A stretch of 64,000 bases of DNA from assembly GCA_964654665.1 (NCBI GenBank), contig CAZZKV010000008.1, positions 34,632 to 98,631 on the forward strand, written 5' to 3'. The translations under genes were made by a program, and so were the position numbers. This document shows positions 42,450 to 51,749 of this stretch, one piece after another. The stretch comes from CALCKU01 sp964654665. Its GTDB lineage: Bacteria > Pseudomonadota > Alphaproteobacteria > Caulobacterales > Maricaulaceae. Under the pieces are notes generated by a model. The model saw only the letters and a program-made list of their open reading frames with translations, ran no database searches and was not told the DNA's origin. The stretch's first letter is position 1. Every line of letters starts with the position of its first letter.

Positions 42450-42471
42450 AAAACCGCTCTAAAACGGTTTT
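42448..42471. terminator. terminator between M28 peptidase and ftsZ
   Basis: AAAACCG pairs with CGGTTTT around an 8-nt loop. On the minus strand the stem is followed by T6 (CGGTTTTTTAT), fitting termination of ftsZ transcription, whose stop lies 18 bases upstream. On the plus strand a shorter T4 could serve the M28 gene. The stem is AT-rich, hence moderate confidence. Confidence 0.6.
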
Positions 42472-42488
42472 AAGATATCTTGATTAGA

Positions 42489-43964
42489 TTATCGGTTTTG
42501 TCGCCGCAAGAACGATGGAATTTCTAATTCATCATCCTGATTCGCATCAAACAGATCGCCCGTATTACGCTCTGTTGCTTGAGGGCGCGAAATCGGGGCG
42601 GCTGGCGGCGGCGAAGCTTTCTTACGCCGGCCAAAAAGACCGAATGTATTGCGAATAACCCGCTGAGGTTCCGGCGTTACCGCATCTGGGATAGCCGGGG
42701 CCGGTGCTTGCGTAGCAACTGGCTCAGGTTGAATTTTTGGCGGGTAAGGTTTTGGGGCCTCATAAGCTGGTTCAGTATATTGCGGTTGCGGCGGCTGGGG
42801 CTCTGCATATTGCGGCGATGCAATGGGCTGGGACTGGTGCTGGGGTTGAGCTGGCGTATTCGGTTCTTGGTACCGGCGAACAACCGGAGCCATGGTTTCA
42901 CTCTCGGTTTCATCAAATGCCGTTTCAGCTCCGACAGCCTCTTCATACTCTGCCGTATCGGCCTCAAAACTATCACGGTGCGGTGCGGCAAACGCTCCAT
43001 CAGAATCAACTCCTGTTGCCACAACAGATACGCGTACAATACCATCCAAATCATCATCTAAGGCTGATCCCACGATAATATTAGCATCTTGATCAACCTG
43101 TCCGCGAATAAGACTGGCGGCTTCATCAACTTCATATAATGTGAGGTCGCGCCCCCCTGTAATATTAATCAAAACGCCCCGGGCGCCTTTAAGCGATACA
43201 TCATCAAGCAAGGGATTTGAAATTGCGCTTTCAGCGGCTTCAACAGCACGGCGCTCGCCCGTGGCTTCGCCTGTGCCCATCATCGCCTTACCCATTTCAT
43301 CCATAACCGTGCGAACATCAGCAAAATCGAGATTTATCAAACCCGGCACAACCATAAGATCCGTCACGCCGCGAACGCCAGAATGCAGCACTTCGTCGGC
43401 CATGGCAAAGGCATCTGACATTGTGGTCGATTCGGTTGCGACGCGGAACAGGTTCTGGTTTGGAATTGTGATCAGCGTATCTACCGATGAATAAAGCTTT
43501 TCAACGCCTTCTTCGGCAAGACGCATCCGTTTAGAACCTTCAAACTGGAAGGGTTTGGTAACAATTGCTACTGTCAAAATACCGCGCTCGCGGGCCGCTT
43601 GGGCAATAACCGGAGCCGCGCCTGTCCCGGTTCCGCCGCCCATGCCAGCAGCCACAAATAACATATGCGCGCCGTCAAGATGTTCTAAAATTTCCTCTAA
43701 AGAGTCCTCGGCCGATTTTTCGCCAACTTCCGGACGCATCCCCGCGCCCAAGCCTTGCGTAATACCACCGCCCATTTGCACGCGGCGGTCGGCCTTTGAC
43801 AAGGCTAAAGCCTGCGCATCGGTATTCGCCACTATAAATTCAACACCGTCTAGACCAGAACTGATCATATTATTAACGGCATTGCCGCCAGCACCTCCGA
43901 CACCGATAACAACGATACGCGGCTTAAGCTCGACAGCTTTGGGCATTGAAAGATTAATTGGCAT
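42489..43964 (-). CDS. ftsZ: cell division protein FtsZ
   Basis: 491 residues. Tubulin-like GTPase forming the division ring. G-G-A-G-G-N at about 23-28 and the tubulin signature G109-G-G-T-G-T-G-A-A-P; the GTPase core ends near 325. A long Pro/Gln/Tyr-rich disordered linker (about 330-470), typical of alphaproteobacteria, is followed by the C-terminal peptide L-E-I-P-S-F-L-R-R that binds FtsA and other partners. AAGGGG lies six bases before the ATG. Unlike the tightly packed upstream genes, it has a 125-bp leader containing a CtrA-type box. Confidence 0.98.
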   Translation of the reverse strand: MPINLSMPKAVELKPRIVVIGVGGAGGNAVNNMISSGLDGVEFIVANTDAQALALSKADRRVQMGGGITQGLGAGMRPEVGEKSAEDSLEEILEHLDGAHMLFVAAGMGGGTGTGAAPVIAQAARERGILTVAIVTKPFQFEGSKRMRLAEEGVEKLYSSVDTLITIPNQNLFRVATESTTMSDAFAMADEVLHSGVRGVTDLMVVPGLINLDFADVRTVMDEMGKAMMGTGEATGERRAVEAAESAISNPLLDDVSLKGARGVLINITGGRDLTLYEVDEAASLIRGQVDQDANIIVGSALDDDLDGIVRVSVVATGVDSDGAFAAPHRDSFEADTAEYEEAVGAETAFDETESETMAPVVRRYQEPNTPAQPQHQSQPIASPQYAEPQPPQPQYTEPAYEAPKPYPPKIQPEPVATQAPAPAIPDAVTPEPQRVIRNTFGLFGRRKKASPPPAAPISRPQATERNTGDLFDANQDDELEIPSFLRRQNR

Positions 43965-44041
43965 GATGATCCCCTTTAACGGTGTCTATTGCCAGACAGA
44001 ACATGGTATTCGAAACGTTAACACACAGTCGGAGAAAACCC

Positions 44042-44060
44042 TTAAAGGGGCGTTAACCAG
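44042..44060 (+). promoter_or_regulatory. candidate CtrA binding site upstream of ftsZ
   Basis: On the plus strand TTAA (44042-44045), seven bases, then TTAACCAG (44053-44060): it matches the CtrA consensus TTAA-N7-TTAA(C) and 7 of 8 bases of the extended half TTAACCAT. It lies about 80 bp upstream of the ftsZ start, in the only sizeable spacer of this part of the dcw cluster. In Caulobacter CtrA represses ftsZ from such a site (established there). Binding here is inference. Confidence 0.55.
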
Positions 44061-44089
44061 TATTAAATTTATCAGTAATTTTAATTGTA

Positions 44090-45364
44090 TTAAAAATTAT
44101 CCTTGAGCCACTGCAAAGATCGCCCTATCCCGCCGCCGGCATATCGTTTTTGGCGGTAACGGCGCCCCGATAAATCAGGCGGCCCTTTGATAACTTCCTG
44201 TGATTCGTTGTAACTATGTTTGAGCAATCCCGTTACCACAGCGGCATCCGGCCCTGACAGTATATCCGGCAACCCCAAAACACCATGCGGACGACCAATA
44301 CGAGCACGTTTATTAAATACGAATTCGGCCAATTCGCGCACCCCGTTCAGCTCAGCCCCACCGCCCGTCAGAACAATACGGCGACCTGCCGCATGTTCCA
44401 AACCGGCATCAGAGAGGCGGTTTCGCAAAATTTCAAAGGTTTCTTCAATCCGCGACCGAATGATGGATGTCACTAATGTACGGCTCACATGGTGCAACTC
44501 ATCCTGAGCGCCCATAGGTGGACATGGCACCATAAACCTATCATCATCCGACCCATGCAAAGCCGAGCCATATATCCGCTTGATTCGCTCGGCCGCTTCA
44601 AACGGTGTTGAAACACCACGGGCCAAATCATTCGTCACATTCTGCCCGCCAACAGACAGAGCATCAATATGAACCAGATCATTATCCCGAAAAACAGACA
44701 GCGTTGTAATCCCGCCGCCTAAGTCAATCAATGTGACCCCAAGGTCCTTTTCATCATCGGTTAGAACTGACAAGCCTGCTGAATATGGCGAAACATTCAC
44801 AGCATTAATTTGAAGATGGCATCGTTCAACACAATGGGCCAAATTACGTAGCGGTCCCACTCCGGCCATAACAAAATGCATATCTACGCCCAATTTTTGG
44901 CCAAACATCCCGCGTGGATCTCGAATGCCGCTTTCCTCATCCACGCACCAATCGAGCGGCAAGGCATGAAGGATGACATTTTCGGGTTGGGCAAATTCAG
45001 ACAAAGAAGAATTAATAAGGCGCTTTAAATCACGATCGGCCACTTCGCCGCTGGCAAATTCTGTCTGTACAGTTAGATGGCGGGATTCCAGAGACCGCAT
45101 GGATGTATTGACCGTAACAGATTGAACCGCCACTCCGGCTTCACGCTCGGCCTTGGATACGGCTGACCGAATGCCATATTCTGCGGCTTCAAGGTCAATA
45201 ACCACACCAGATTTCATACCGGCACTCGCGGCAACGCCGCTGCCAATTACACGAACACCAAAGCTGTTTTCAGCCCGCCCAATCAGGCAAACCGTTTTGC
45301 TAGTACCGATATCCAGCACAGCCGTTATCTCCGGCTTTTTTGACAATCCCTGCACGCCAAACAT
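44090..45364 (-). CDS. ftsA: cell division protein FtsA
   Basis: 424 residues. Actin-fold ATPase that tethers FtsZ to the membrane. It has the phosphate-1 loop V-L-D-I-G-T-S-K, the 1C subdomain (about 90-165), the phosphate-2 loop L-I-D-L-G-G-G-I-T near 213, the adenosine motif T-G-G-G-A-E-L near 346, and a C-terminal amphipathic helix (S-L-Q-W-L-K-D-N-F). It begins 2 bp after ftsQ. Confidence 0.97.
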   Translation of the reverse strand: MFGVQGLSKKPEITAVLDIGTSKTVCLIGRAENSFGVRVIGSGVAASAGMKSGVVIDLEAAEYGIRSAVSKAEREAGVAVQSVTVNTSMRSLESRHLTVQTEFASGEVADRDLKRLINSSLSEFAQPENVILHALPLDWCVDEESGIRDPRGMFGQKLGVDMHFVMAGVGPLRNLAHCVERCHLQINAVNVSPYSAGLSVLTDDEKDLGVTLIDLGGGITTLSVFRDNDLVHIDALSVGGQNVTNDLARGVSTPFEAAERIKRIYGSALHGSDDDRFMVPCPPMGAQDELHHVSRTLVTSIIRSRIEETFEILRNRLSDAGLEHAAGRRIVLTGGGAELNGVRELAEFVFNKRARIGRPHGVLGLPDILSGPDAAVVTGLLKHSYNESQEVIKGPPDLSGRRYRQKRYAGGGIGRSLQWLKDNF

Positions 45365-45366
45365 GA

Positions 45367-46260
45367 TTATGCCCGCTGGCCTATGGCCGGTTGAAGCGTG
45401 ATACGATCAGAAAGCCGCAAATCAACAACGGAAAGCGCGCGGTCTAGTAATTGATGCTGGTCTTGCAGTTTTTGTAACATGGCTAAACTGCGGTTCATGT
45501 CCCCTGCCGGTAATTTTACCCGAATACGTCCATCGTCAAATTCAATATCCCAACGTTGTGTTTCGTGAAAGATCATAGCCGAGCTTCGCGCCGCCAATTG
45601 GGGGACAGTATGCATGGCTTTATAAATATCGGCTGCATGATCAGCCGCATGAGGGCCAACCACTAAGGGCAGGCCGGAAAAATCAACCGGTTTAGCCGCT
45701 GTAATCACAACGCCCGAAACATCCACAACTTTCACCCCGCCTTGATTTTGCCAAAGCGCAAAGGGACGCCGCTCGACAATTTGCACAACAATACGGTCAG
45801 GCCACAGACGGCGAACAACAGCTTGCTCAACCCAGCTTAGGCTTTCAACCCGCCGTTTCGCATCCGCCATATCCATCGCAAAAAGATAGTCACCCGGACG
45901 AACACCCAGAGCTGCATGCACATCAGCCTCACGCAACCGGCCTTCGCCGACAACATCGACTTTTGACACAACAAACCCCATAGACATCAGGCGTCCACGT
46001 GTAAAATCATCACTGGCCCGTTTCACATCCGGCAAAAATCCACCAAGCCAAAGCCCTATAAAGCTTATAAACAGCAAGACCGCCAGAATAGAGCCTGTCA
46101 GGCGAATAAAGCTTTTGCGGGAATAGCTGGCCGAACGCATTTGTGCTGTGGCCCAATTACGCGCACCGCGCAGTCCCGGTTTTAACGGACTAACCCGGCG
46201 AACAGACCCGCCTGAAACAGACCGGGTGGATTTAGAGCGGTTTGCACCTATCGTGGCCAT
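45367..46260 (-). CDS. ftsQ: cell division protein FtsQ
   Basis: 297 residues. Basic cytoplasmic N-terminus (1-55), one transmembrane helix (about 57-74, L-A-V-L-L-F-I-S-F-I-G-L-W-L-G-G), a periplasmic POTRA domain (about 95-165, beginning F-V-V-S-K-V-D-V-V-G) and a beta domain to about 285. It links the FtsB-FtsL pair to later divisome proteins. Its start overlaps the end of ddl by 13 bases. Confidence 0.95.
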   Translation of the reverse strand: MATIGANRSKSTRSVSGGSVRRVSPLKPGLRGARNWATAQMRSASYSRKSFIRLTGSILAVLLFISFIGLWLGGFLPDVKRASDDFTRGRLMSMGFVVSKVDVVGEGRLREADVHAALGVRPGDYLFAMDMADAKRRVESLSWVEQAVVRRLWPDRIVVQIVERRPFALWQNQGGVKVVDVSGVVITAAKPVDFSGLPLVVGPHAADHAADIYKAMHTVPQLAARSSAMIFHETQRWDIEFDDGRIRVKLPAGDMNRSLAMLQKLQDQHQLLDRALSVVDLRLSDRITLQPAIGQRA

Positions 46261-47171
46261 GAAGCATCCTCAACAATCCAGCGGCAAAGCTGGCCAAAAT
46301 TCATCCCGACATAAGCGGCTTGTTCAGGAGCCAGCGATGTCGGTGTCATTCCGGGTTGAGTATTGAGTTCAAGCATTACGATTTTATTTACGATATCGCT
46401 TAAGTCGGCATTAATATCATTAAATCTGAAATCAGAGCGGGTAATCCCGCGGCATCCAAGCGTTTCATGGGCCAAAAGCGCCCATGTCAGGCAAATATCC
46501 GTCACTGCTTGTGGCAAGTCAGCCGGTAGTACATGGACAGATCCTCCATCCGCATATTTAGCTTCATAATCATACCAATCCGTCTGGGGAACAATATCAG
46601 TAACGGCCAAAGCCTTATCGTCCATCACTGTTACGGTTAATTCTCGTCCTGGAATAAAGGCTTCGACCAGTACCAAATCACCCATATTTGTATTTTGCGC
46701 CATTTCGGCAGGCGGTTCATCCCCGGGATGGACAATGTAAACCCCCACGCTAGAGCCTTGGGCGTTCGGCTTAACCACATAGGGCGGCTCCATCGGGTGT
46801 TCGTGCGCTGCAATAAGGCGCGGCACCAAAGCCCCTTGAGGTACGGTAATACCCACATCGCGCAAAACCGCCTTTGAGCGGTGCTTATCCATCGCCAGAG
46901 CCGATGCCATTACTCCGCTATGGCTATAGGGCGCGCCAAATAAATCCAAAACACCTTGTACACGGCCATCTTCGCCCCACTCGCCATGCAGCGCATTAAA
47001 CACAACATCCGGATCAGCCGTGTGAAGCTGGTCCCATAGATGTGGCCCAACATCGATTTCCGTCACGTCATAGCCTTCGCCGCGCAGCGCTTTGGCGCAT
47101 TCCGCCCCTGATATGAGTGACACCGCCCGCTCTGATGACATGCCGCCTTTAAGAACTGCTACGCGTTTCAT
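46248..47171 (-). CDS. ddl: D-alanine--D-alanine ligase
   Basis: 307 residues from the ATG at 47171, which overlaps the murB stop (ATGA); the frame is open to 47201 but that is not needed. ATP-grasp enzyme making the D-Ala-D-Ala terminus of the peptidoglycan stem. V-L-K-G-G-M-S-S-E-R at the N-terminus, H-G-E-W-G-E-D-G-R-V-Q-G near 70, V-V-K-P-N-A-Q-G-S-S-V-G in the ATP-binding domain, and L-E-L-N-T-Q-P-G-M-T near the end, carrying the Mg2+ ligands. Confidence 0.96.
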   Translation of the reverse strand: MKRVAVLKGGMSSERAVSLISGAECAKALRGEGYDVTEIDVGPHLWDQLHTADPDVVFNALHGEWGEDGRVQGVLDLFGAPYSHSGVMASALAMDKHRSKAVLRDVGITVPQGALVPRLIAAHEHPMEPPYVVKPNAQGSSVGVYIVHPGDEPPAEMAQNTNMGDLVLVEAFIPGRELTVTVMDDKALAVTDIVPQTDWYDYEAKYADGGSVHVLPADLPQAVTDICLTWALLAHETLGCRGITRSDFRFNDINADLSDIVNKIVMLELNTQPGMTPTSLAPEQAAYVGMNFGQLCRWIVEDASWPR

Positions 47172-48079
47172 ATCCGTTCTCCAATACGTCGAATTTCCCA
47201 CTCCAAATCAACACCTTCGCTTTGCTTGACTCTATCGCGCATTATTTCACCCAAAGTTTCAAGATCAGCGGCGCTGGCATCACCGGTATTGATCATAAAA
47301 TTACAATGTTTTTCGCTCATTTGCGCCCCGCCAACCCGAAAACCGCGCCCGCCTGCCGCATCAATCACCTGCCAAGCACCACGTCCCTTTGATTGAACCG
47401 GATTAGGGTTTTTAAAGGTCGACCCTCCGGTTTTTTCCCGAATAGGTTGGGCCGCCTCGCGCTTGGCCGTAATGGCCTTCATGCGCGCGGTAATCGCAGC
47501 TGGGTCATCAGCCGTGCCCGTAAAAACAGCTTCGGTAAAAATAAGATCGTCCGGCGCATCGCTATGGCGATAGCTATAGCCCAGCTCATCACGGTCCATA
47601 ACTTGCCGCCGTCCGCGCCTGTCCAGTGCAACGACTTGTGTTAACTTATCTTGGGTTTCGGAACCATAGCACCCCGCATTCATACGCAAGGCTCCGCCGA
47701 TTGTTCCTGGAATACCGGCGTAGAATTCTAATCCCGCAATGCCGGCTTTGGCCGCCGTCTTGGCAACTTTATTATCAAGCGCACTCGCCCCCGTTCTCAG
47801 CGTTAATCCATCCGTTTCAATGGCCGCAAAGCTTGGTCCAAGGCGCACAACAACCCCTTTGATACCGCCGTCGCGCACAAGTGTATTCGACGCGACGCCA
47901 AGAATAGTAACAGGAATATTATCAGGGGTAGATGATAAAAAATGGGCTAAATCGGCTTCGTCTTTGGGGATGAATAATACTTCGGCCGCCCCGCCAACCC
48001 GCAGCCATGTATAAGGGGCAAGCCCGACATTGGCCGATAGGGTTCCGCGAACAGACGGTAGATGATCAATGAGGCTCAT
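47168..48079 (-). CDS. murB: UDP-N-acetylenolpyruvoylglucosamine reductase
   Basis: 303 residues, FAD enzyme producing UDP-MurNAc. PP-loop-like T-W-L-R-V-G-G near the N-terminus, G-I-P-G-T-I-G-G-A-L-R-M-N-A-G in the FAD domain, the catalytic Ser in K-T-G-G-S-T-F-K-N-P and the C-terminal Glu in D-L-E-W-E-I-R-R-I-G. Y-S-Y-R marks the type I form. It overlaps murC and ddl by 4 bases each. Confidence 0.96.
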   Translation of the reverse strand: MSLIDHLPSVRGTLSANVGLAPYTWLRVGGAAEVLFIPKDEADLAHFLSSTPDNIPVTILGVASNTLVRDGGIKGVVVRLGPSFAAIETDGLTLRTGASALDNKVAKTAAKAGIAGLEFYAGIPGTIGGALRMNAGCYGSETQDKLTQVVALDRRGRRQVMDRDELGYSYRHSDAPDDLIFTEAVFTGTADDPAAITARMKAITAKREAAQPIREKTGGSTFKNPNPVQSKGRGAWQVIDAAGGRGFRVGGAQMSEKHCNFMINTGDASAADLETLGEIMRDRVKQSEGVDLEWEIRRIGERI

Positions 48080-49521
48080 GCCTTATCCAAATTAGCCGCC
48101 AGATCAGCTGCCCAATAGGTAATGTCCCCCGCCCCCAAACAGACAATTAAATCTCCGTTTTCTATGTGTGGCTTGAGCGTAGCCGCCACTATATCTTCGG
48201 ATACGGATTGCACCTGTTTATGACCATGGGCGATGAGACTTTCGACAAGCGCGGGGCCATCAATACCCTCTATAGGCGCCTCGCCCGCCGCGTAAACATC
48301 GGTAATATAAACATGGTCTGCATCATTGAAACAGGTTGAAAACTCTTCGAATAAATCGGACAGGCGGGAATAACGATGGGGCTGCATTACCGCATGAACC
48401 TTGCCTTTGGACACTTGGCGCGCTGCTTGTAAAACCGCTGCAATTTCAACAGGGTGATGACCATAATCATCTATGATCGTAACCCCGTTCCAATCCCCCA
48501 CATGGGTAAAGCGACGCTTAACTCCGCCGAAATTATCAAGGCCGCTACGCACCTGTGTCTCCGACAACCCCAATTCACGGGACACAGCAATAGCCGATAG
48601 AACATTTTGCGTATTATGTTTGCCTGCCATTGGCAGAAAAAGGCCGGTCCAGCGGTCTTCCTCGCCGTCAATGCCGCGAAATACAACATCAAAGCGTGAT
48701 CCAGTGGGTTCTAAAGTCAGGTTTTCAGCCCGCACGTCAGCTTGCGGATTAAAACCATATGTGATGATACGGCGGTCGGTAACACGGCTCACAAGAGTTT
48801 GGACTTCGGGATGGTCGATACACAAGACTGCAAAACCATAAAAAGGCAAATTCTCAACAAAGCTATCAAACGCTTTTCGCAACACATCGAAATCACCATA
48901 ATGTTCCATATGTTCGGGATCGATATTGGTAACAACCGCAACGGTCGGAAACAGCTTGAGAAAAGACCCATCGGATTCGTCCGCCTCGACTACCATCCAC
49001 TGCCCCATACCCAGTTTTGCATTGGATCCGTAAGCATTAATAATACCGCCGTTAATCACGGTCGGGTCAAGCCCGCCCCCTTCGAGCAAAGCTGCAATCA
49101 TGGTTGTTGTTGTAGTCTTGCCATGCGTGCCGCCAACCGCCACCGTCCATTTGAGACGCATAAGTTCTGCCAACATTTCCGCGCGGCGCACCACGGGGAT
49201 AAGCCGCGCCCGCGCTTCGACCAATTCAGGATTATCCGGCTTAATGGCTGAAGACATTACAATCGCCCCGGCGCCATGTACTTGTTCGGCCTTTTGCCCC
49301 AGATAAATTGTAGCCCCCAATTTCTCAAGGCGTTTCGTAATCGCGGAGGCGCGCCCGTCCGACCCTTGCACTTGATAGCCCAGGTTAAGCATCACTTCGG
49401 CAATACCGCTCATACCAATTCCGCCGATCCCAACAAAATGTATAGGCCCCATATCAAAGGGAACCTTTGTCGCCATGGCCCTATCTATCCGGTCACGGTT
49501 TTTTGCATCAACTTGCGGCAT
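48076..49521 (-). CDS. murC: UDP-N-acetylmuramate--L-alanine ligase
   Basis: 481 residues from the ATG at 49521, 16 bp after the murG stop; an ATG at 49476 (466 residues, M-A-T-K-V-P-F) is an alternative and the frame is open to 49638. Mur ligase adding the first amino acid to UDP-MurNAc. N-terminal H-F-V-G-I-G-G-I-G-M-S-G-I-A, ATP loop G-G-T-H-G-K-T-T-T-T-T, central N-I-D-P-E-H-M-E-H-Y and the C-terminal D-D-Y-G-H-H-P-V-E motif are all present. Confidence 0.96.
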   Translation of the reverse strand: MPQVDAKNRDRIDRAMATKVPFDMGPIHFVGIGGIGMSGIAEVMLNLGYQVQGSDGRASAITKRLEKLGATIYLGQKAEQVHGAGAIVMSSAIKPDNPELVEARARLIPVVRRAEMLAELMRLKWTVAVGGTHGKTTTTTMIAALLEGGGLDPTVINGGIINAYGSNAKLGMGQWMVVEADESDGSFLKLFPTVAVVTNIDPEHMEHYGDFDVLRKAFDSFVENLPFYGFAVLCIDHPEVQTLVSRVTDRRIITYGFNPQADVRAENLTLEPTGSRFDVVFRGIDGEEDRWTGLFLPMAGKHNTQNVLSAIAVSRELGLSETQVRSGLDNFGGVKRRFTHVGDWNGVTIIDDYGHHPVEIAAVLQAARQVSKGKVHAVMQPHRYSRLSDLFEEFSTCFNDADHVYITDVYAAGEAPIEGIDGPALVESLIAHGHKQVQSVSEDIVAATLKPHIENGDLIVCLGAGDITYWAADLAANLDKA

Positions 49522-49537
49522 AGCGCGGTCTTCTTGG

Positions 49538-50611
49538 TTAAACAGCCGATGTGACCAAATTGGCCAATGCGGCTGTGGCATCGGGGCGGCCTTGAGCGTG
49601 GGCACTCTTGGCGGCTGTTTCAAGCCAGTTCGAATCATTTAATCTTGCCTCCAGCGTAGTTTTCACACGCTCCGGCGTAAACTCTGATTCCGGCAAAATA
49701 TCGGCAGCACCATGGCGGGCCAGTGACAAAGCATTGACCGTTTGATGATCATCCATCGCAATCTTGAGCGGGACAAGCAAAGACGGCTTTCCCATCACCG
49801 CAATTTCGGAAACAGATGAGGCCCCGGCCCGGCCAATCACATAATGGGCTTTGGCTAAATATGTCTCGATATCCGTAAAAAATGTCTCGCAAATTGCCTC
49901 AACACCAGCCTTGGAATAAACCGCTTTAGCCGCCTCCTGATACTCGGGGCGGGTTTGTTGGACCACGCGCAACCGACTGCGCAAGATTTGCGGTAGCCGC
50001 GCAATGGCGGCCGGCACAGTTTCTGATATAATTTTCGCCCCAAGGCTACCGCCCACAATAAGAATATGAATAGTCTTTTGCGGCGGCCTATATGTTTTGG
50101 GTATAGCCCCGATAATTTGGGCGCGCAGGGGATTACCCGTACAAATATGATTAGCGTCTTTCGGTAGTTTTTGCAGGGCTTCGAACCCCGAAGCCACATG
50201 CAAGGCTTTGGCGGCGAAAACGCGGTTTACCCTCCCCAAAACTGCATTTTGCTCATGAATGATCGTTGGACGCCCTAAAGCCTGCGCTGCGCGCATCGCC
50301 GGAAAGGCCGGATAACCGCCAAACCCAACAACAACATCAGGCTGCCAATCTGTAATAAATCGTTTGGCTTGCCTAACCCCTTTGGCCAGCTTCATAACCC
50401 CAAATAACGCAGCAACCGGCCTGCGCGGCGAAAGGCTCGCAGCTTGAATTTCCATTATAGGGTTTGCCGGTATATGGCCCGCATGTTTTTTGCCGCGCCT
50501 ATCGGTCATCATGGCAATATCCCAACCTTGGGCCTTTAATGTTTCCGCCAGGGCTTGCGCCGGAAACATATGACCGCCCGTGCCGCCAGCGGCCATAAGC
50601 AGCCTAGGCAT
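49538..50611 (-). CDS. murG: UDP-GlcNAc:undecaprenyl-PP-MurNAc-pentapeptide GlcNAc transferase
   Basis: 357 residues from the ATG at 50611 (M-P-R-L-L-M-A-A), eight bases inside the end of ftsW; the frame extends to 50701 but the extra residues are not MurG-like. GT28 enzyme making lipid II on the inner membrane. The N-terminal loop G-G-T-G-G-H-M-F-P-A, then H-E-Q-N-A-V-L-G-R-V-N and the C-domain V-V-G-G-S-L-G-A-K and G-R-A-G-A-S-S-V-S-E are diagnostic. Confidence 0.96.
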   Translation of the reverse strand: MPRLLMAAGGTGGHMFPAQALAETLKAQGWDIAMMTDRRGKKHAGHIPANPIMEIQAASLSPRRPVAALFGVMKLAKGVRQAKRFITDWQPDVVVGFGGYPAFPAMRAAQALGRPTIIHEQNAVLGRVNRVFAAKALHVASGFEALQKLPKDANHICTGNPLRAQIIGAIPKTYRPPQKTIHILIVGGSLGAKIISETVPAAIARLPQILRSRLRVVQQTRPEYQEAAKAVYSKAGVEAICETFFTDIETYLAKAHYVIGRAGASSVSEIAVMGKPSLLVPLKIAMDDHQTVNALSLARHGAADILPESEFTPERVKTTLEARLNDSNWLETAAKSAHAQGRPDATAALANLVTSAV

Positions 50612-51749
50612 CGCCATAACCATAAGCGCCCGGACGGCGGCGGGTAAATGCCAGAATAAGACCAGCAGCAAAACACAGTGATAACAGCGAAGATCCGCCA
50701 TAAGAAATAAATGGCAATGTCATGCCTTTGGAAGGGGCCATATTCAAATTCACAAATAAATTTATAACCGTTTGAATGCCGATCATTGTTGCAAGGCCCG
50801 CGACGGCTAATTGGCTGAAATAATCATTGAGTTTAAGGGCATTTCGAAAACACCGGATCACGAAAGCCGCTAATAGACCGATTAAACATAAGGAAATCAA
50901 CAAACCAAATTCTTCAACGGTGACAGCGAAAATAAAATCCGTATGCCCGTCAGGCAGGCTATATTTAATCGCGCCTTCCCCCGGACCACGGCCAAAAAAT
51001 CCACCGCTGCCAATCGCTTCAATTGCCTTATCTGTCTGATAAGTATCCGCTGTATTAGGATTGAGAAATTTTGCCACACGGCTTCGCACATGCGGCAAAG
51101 CCGCATAGGCCGCGCTGGCACCCATTATTGATAAGCACATTAGAAACAACATCCATCCCAATGATAAACCGGCAAAGAAAAATACAGCGGCAAAACACAA
51201 GGTTAGTAAAAACGATTGACCAAAATCAGGCTGTTGTATCAACAAGGCAACCAAGAGGATATAGAGCATGAAAACAATAGCAACAGCCGGCACAGCTTTA
51301 TCACGTTTGGCCACGGAAAACATCCAAGCGGCAAAAACAACAAACGCTGGCTTGGCAAATTCAGACGGTTGCAGTCCAAAGGACCCTATACGCAGCCATC
51401 GCCGCGCGCCCTTAACTTCGTAACCACCAAATAAAACAACGCCTAATAACACAATCGCACCCAAGAGCGCCAGAACAGCAAAACGGCGAGCATTCACAGG
51501 GCTCATAAAAGATATGACAAAGGCGCCAAACAGCCCGGTAGTGACAAAAAATCCTTGGCGAAAGAGAAAATAAAACGGGTTATCTATCCCTAGCCGAGAT
51601 GCCGCAGCAGGCGATGCCGCCATAGACAAGATAAGACCCACGCCGACTAATGTGAGTAAAAGCCCCAAAGTAATATGATCGATTGAGCGCCACCATTCCA
51701 TAATGGGGGAGCGGTTGGTGCGCGATGAAAAAACAACCCCCATGCTCAT
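50604..51749 (-). CDS. ftsW: lipid II polymerase FtsW
   Basis: 381 residues, SEDS-family septal peptidoglycan polymerase. Ten transmembrane segments; conserved G-A-R-R-W-L near 115, P-S-E-F-A-K-P-A-F near 129, and the C-terminal Y-G-G-S-S-L-L. It starts at an ATG overlapping the murD stop (ATGA). Works with FtsI encoded upstream in the same cluster. Confidence 0.96.
   Translation of the reverse strand: MSMGVVFSSRTNRSPIMEWWRSIDHITLGLLLTLVGVGLILSMAASPAAASRLGIDNPFYFLFRQGFFVTTGLFGAFVISFMSPVNARRFAVLALLGAIVLLGVVLFGGYEVKGARRWLRIGSFGLQPSEFAKPAFVVFAAWMFSVAKRDKAVPAVAIVFMLYILLVALLIQQPDFGQSFLLTLCFAAVFFFAGLSLGWMLFLMCLSIMGASAAYAALPHVRSRVAKFLNPNTADTYQTDKAIEAIGSGGFFGRGPGEGAIKYSLPDGHTDFIFAVTVEEFGLLISLCLIGLLAAFVIRCFRNALKLNDYFSQLAVAGLATMIGIQTVINLFVNLNMAPSKGMTLPFISYGGSSLLSLCFAAGLILAFTRRRPGAYGYGDA

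Noticed and set aside
49522..49638. N-terminal extension of murC into murG
   Set aside because: Overlaps about 100 bases of murG and lacks the MurC N-terminal pattern; the ATG at 49521 gives the usual length.
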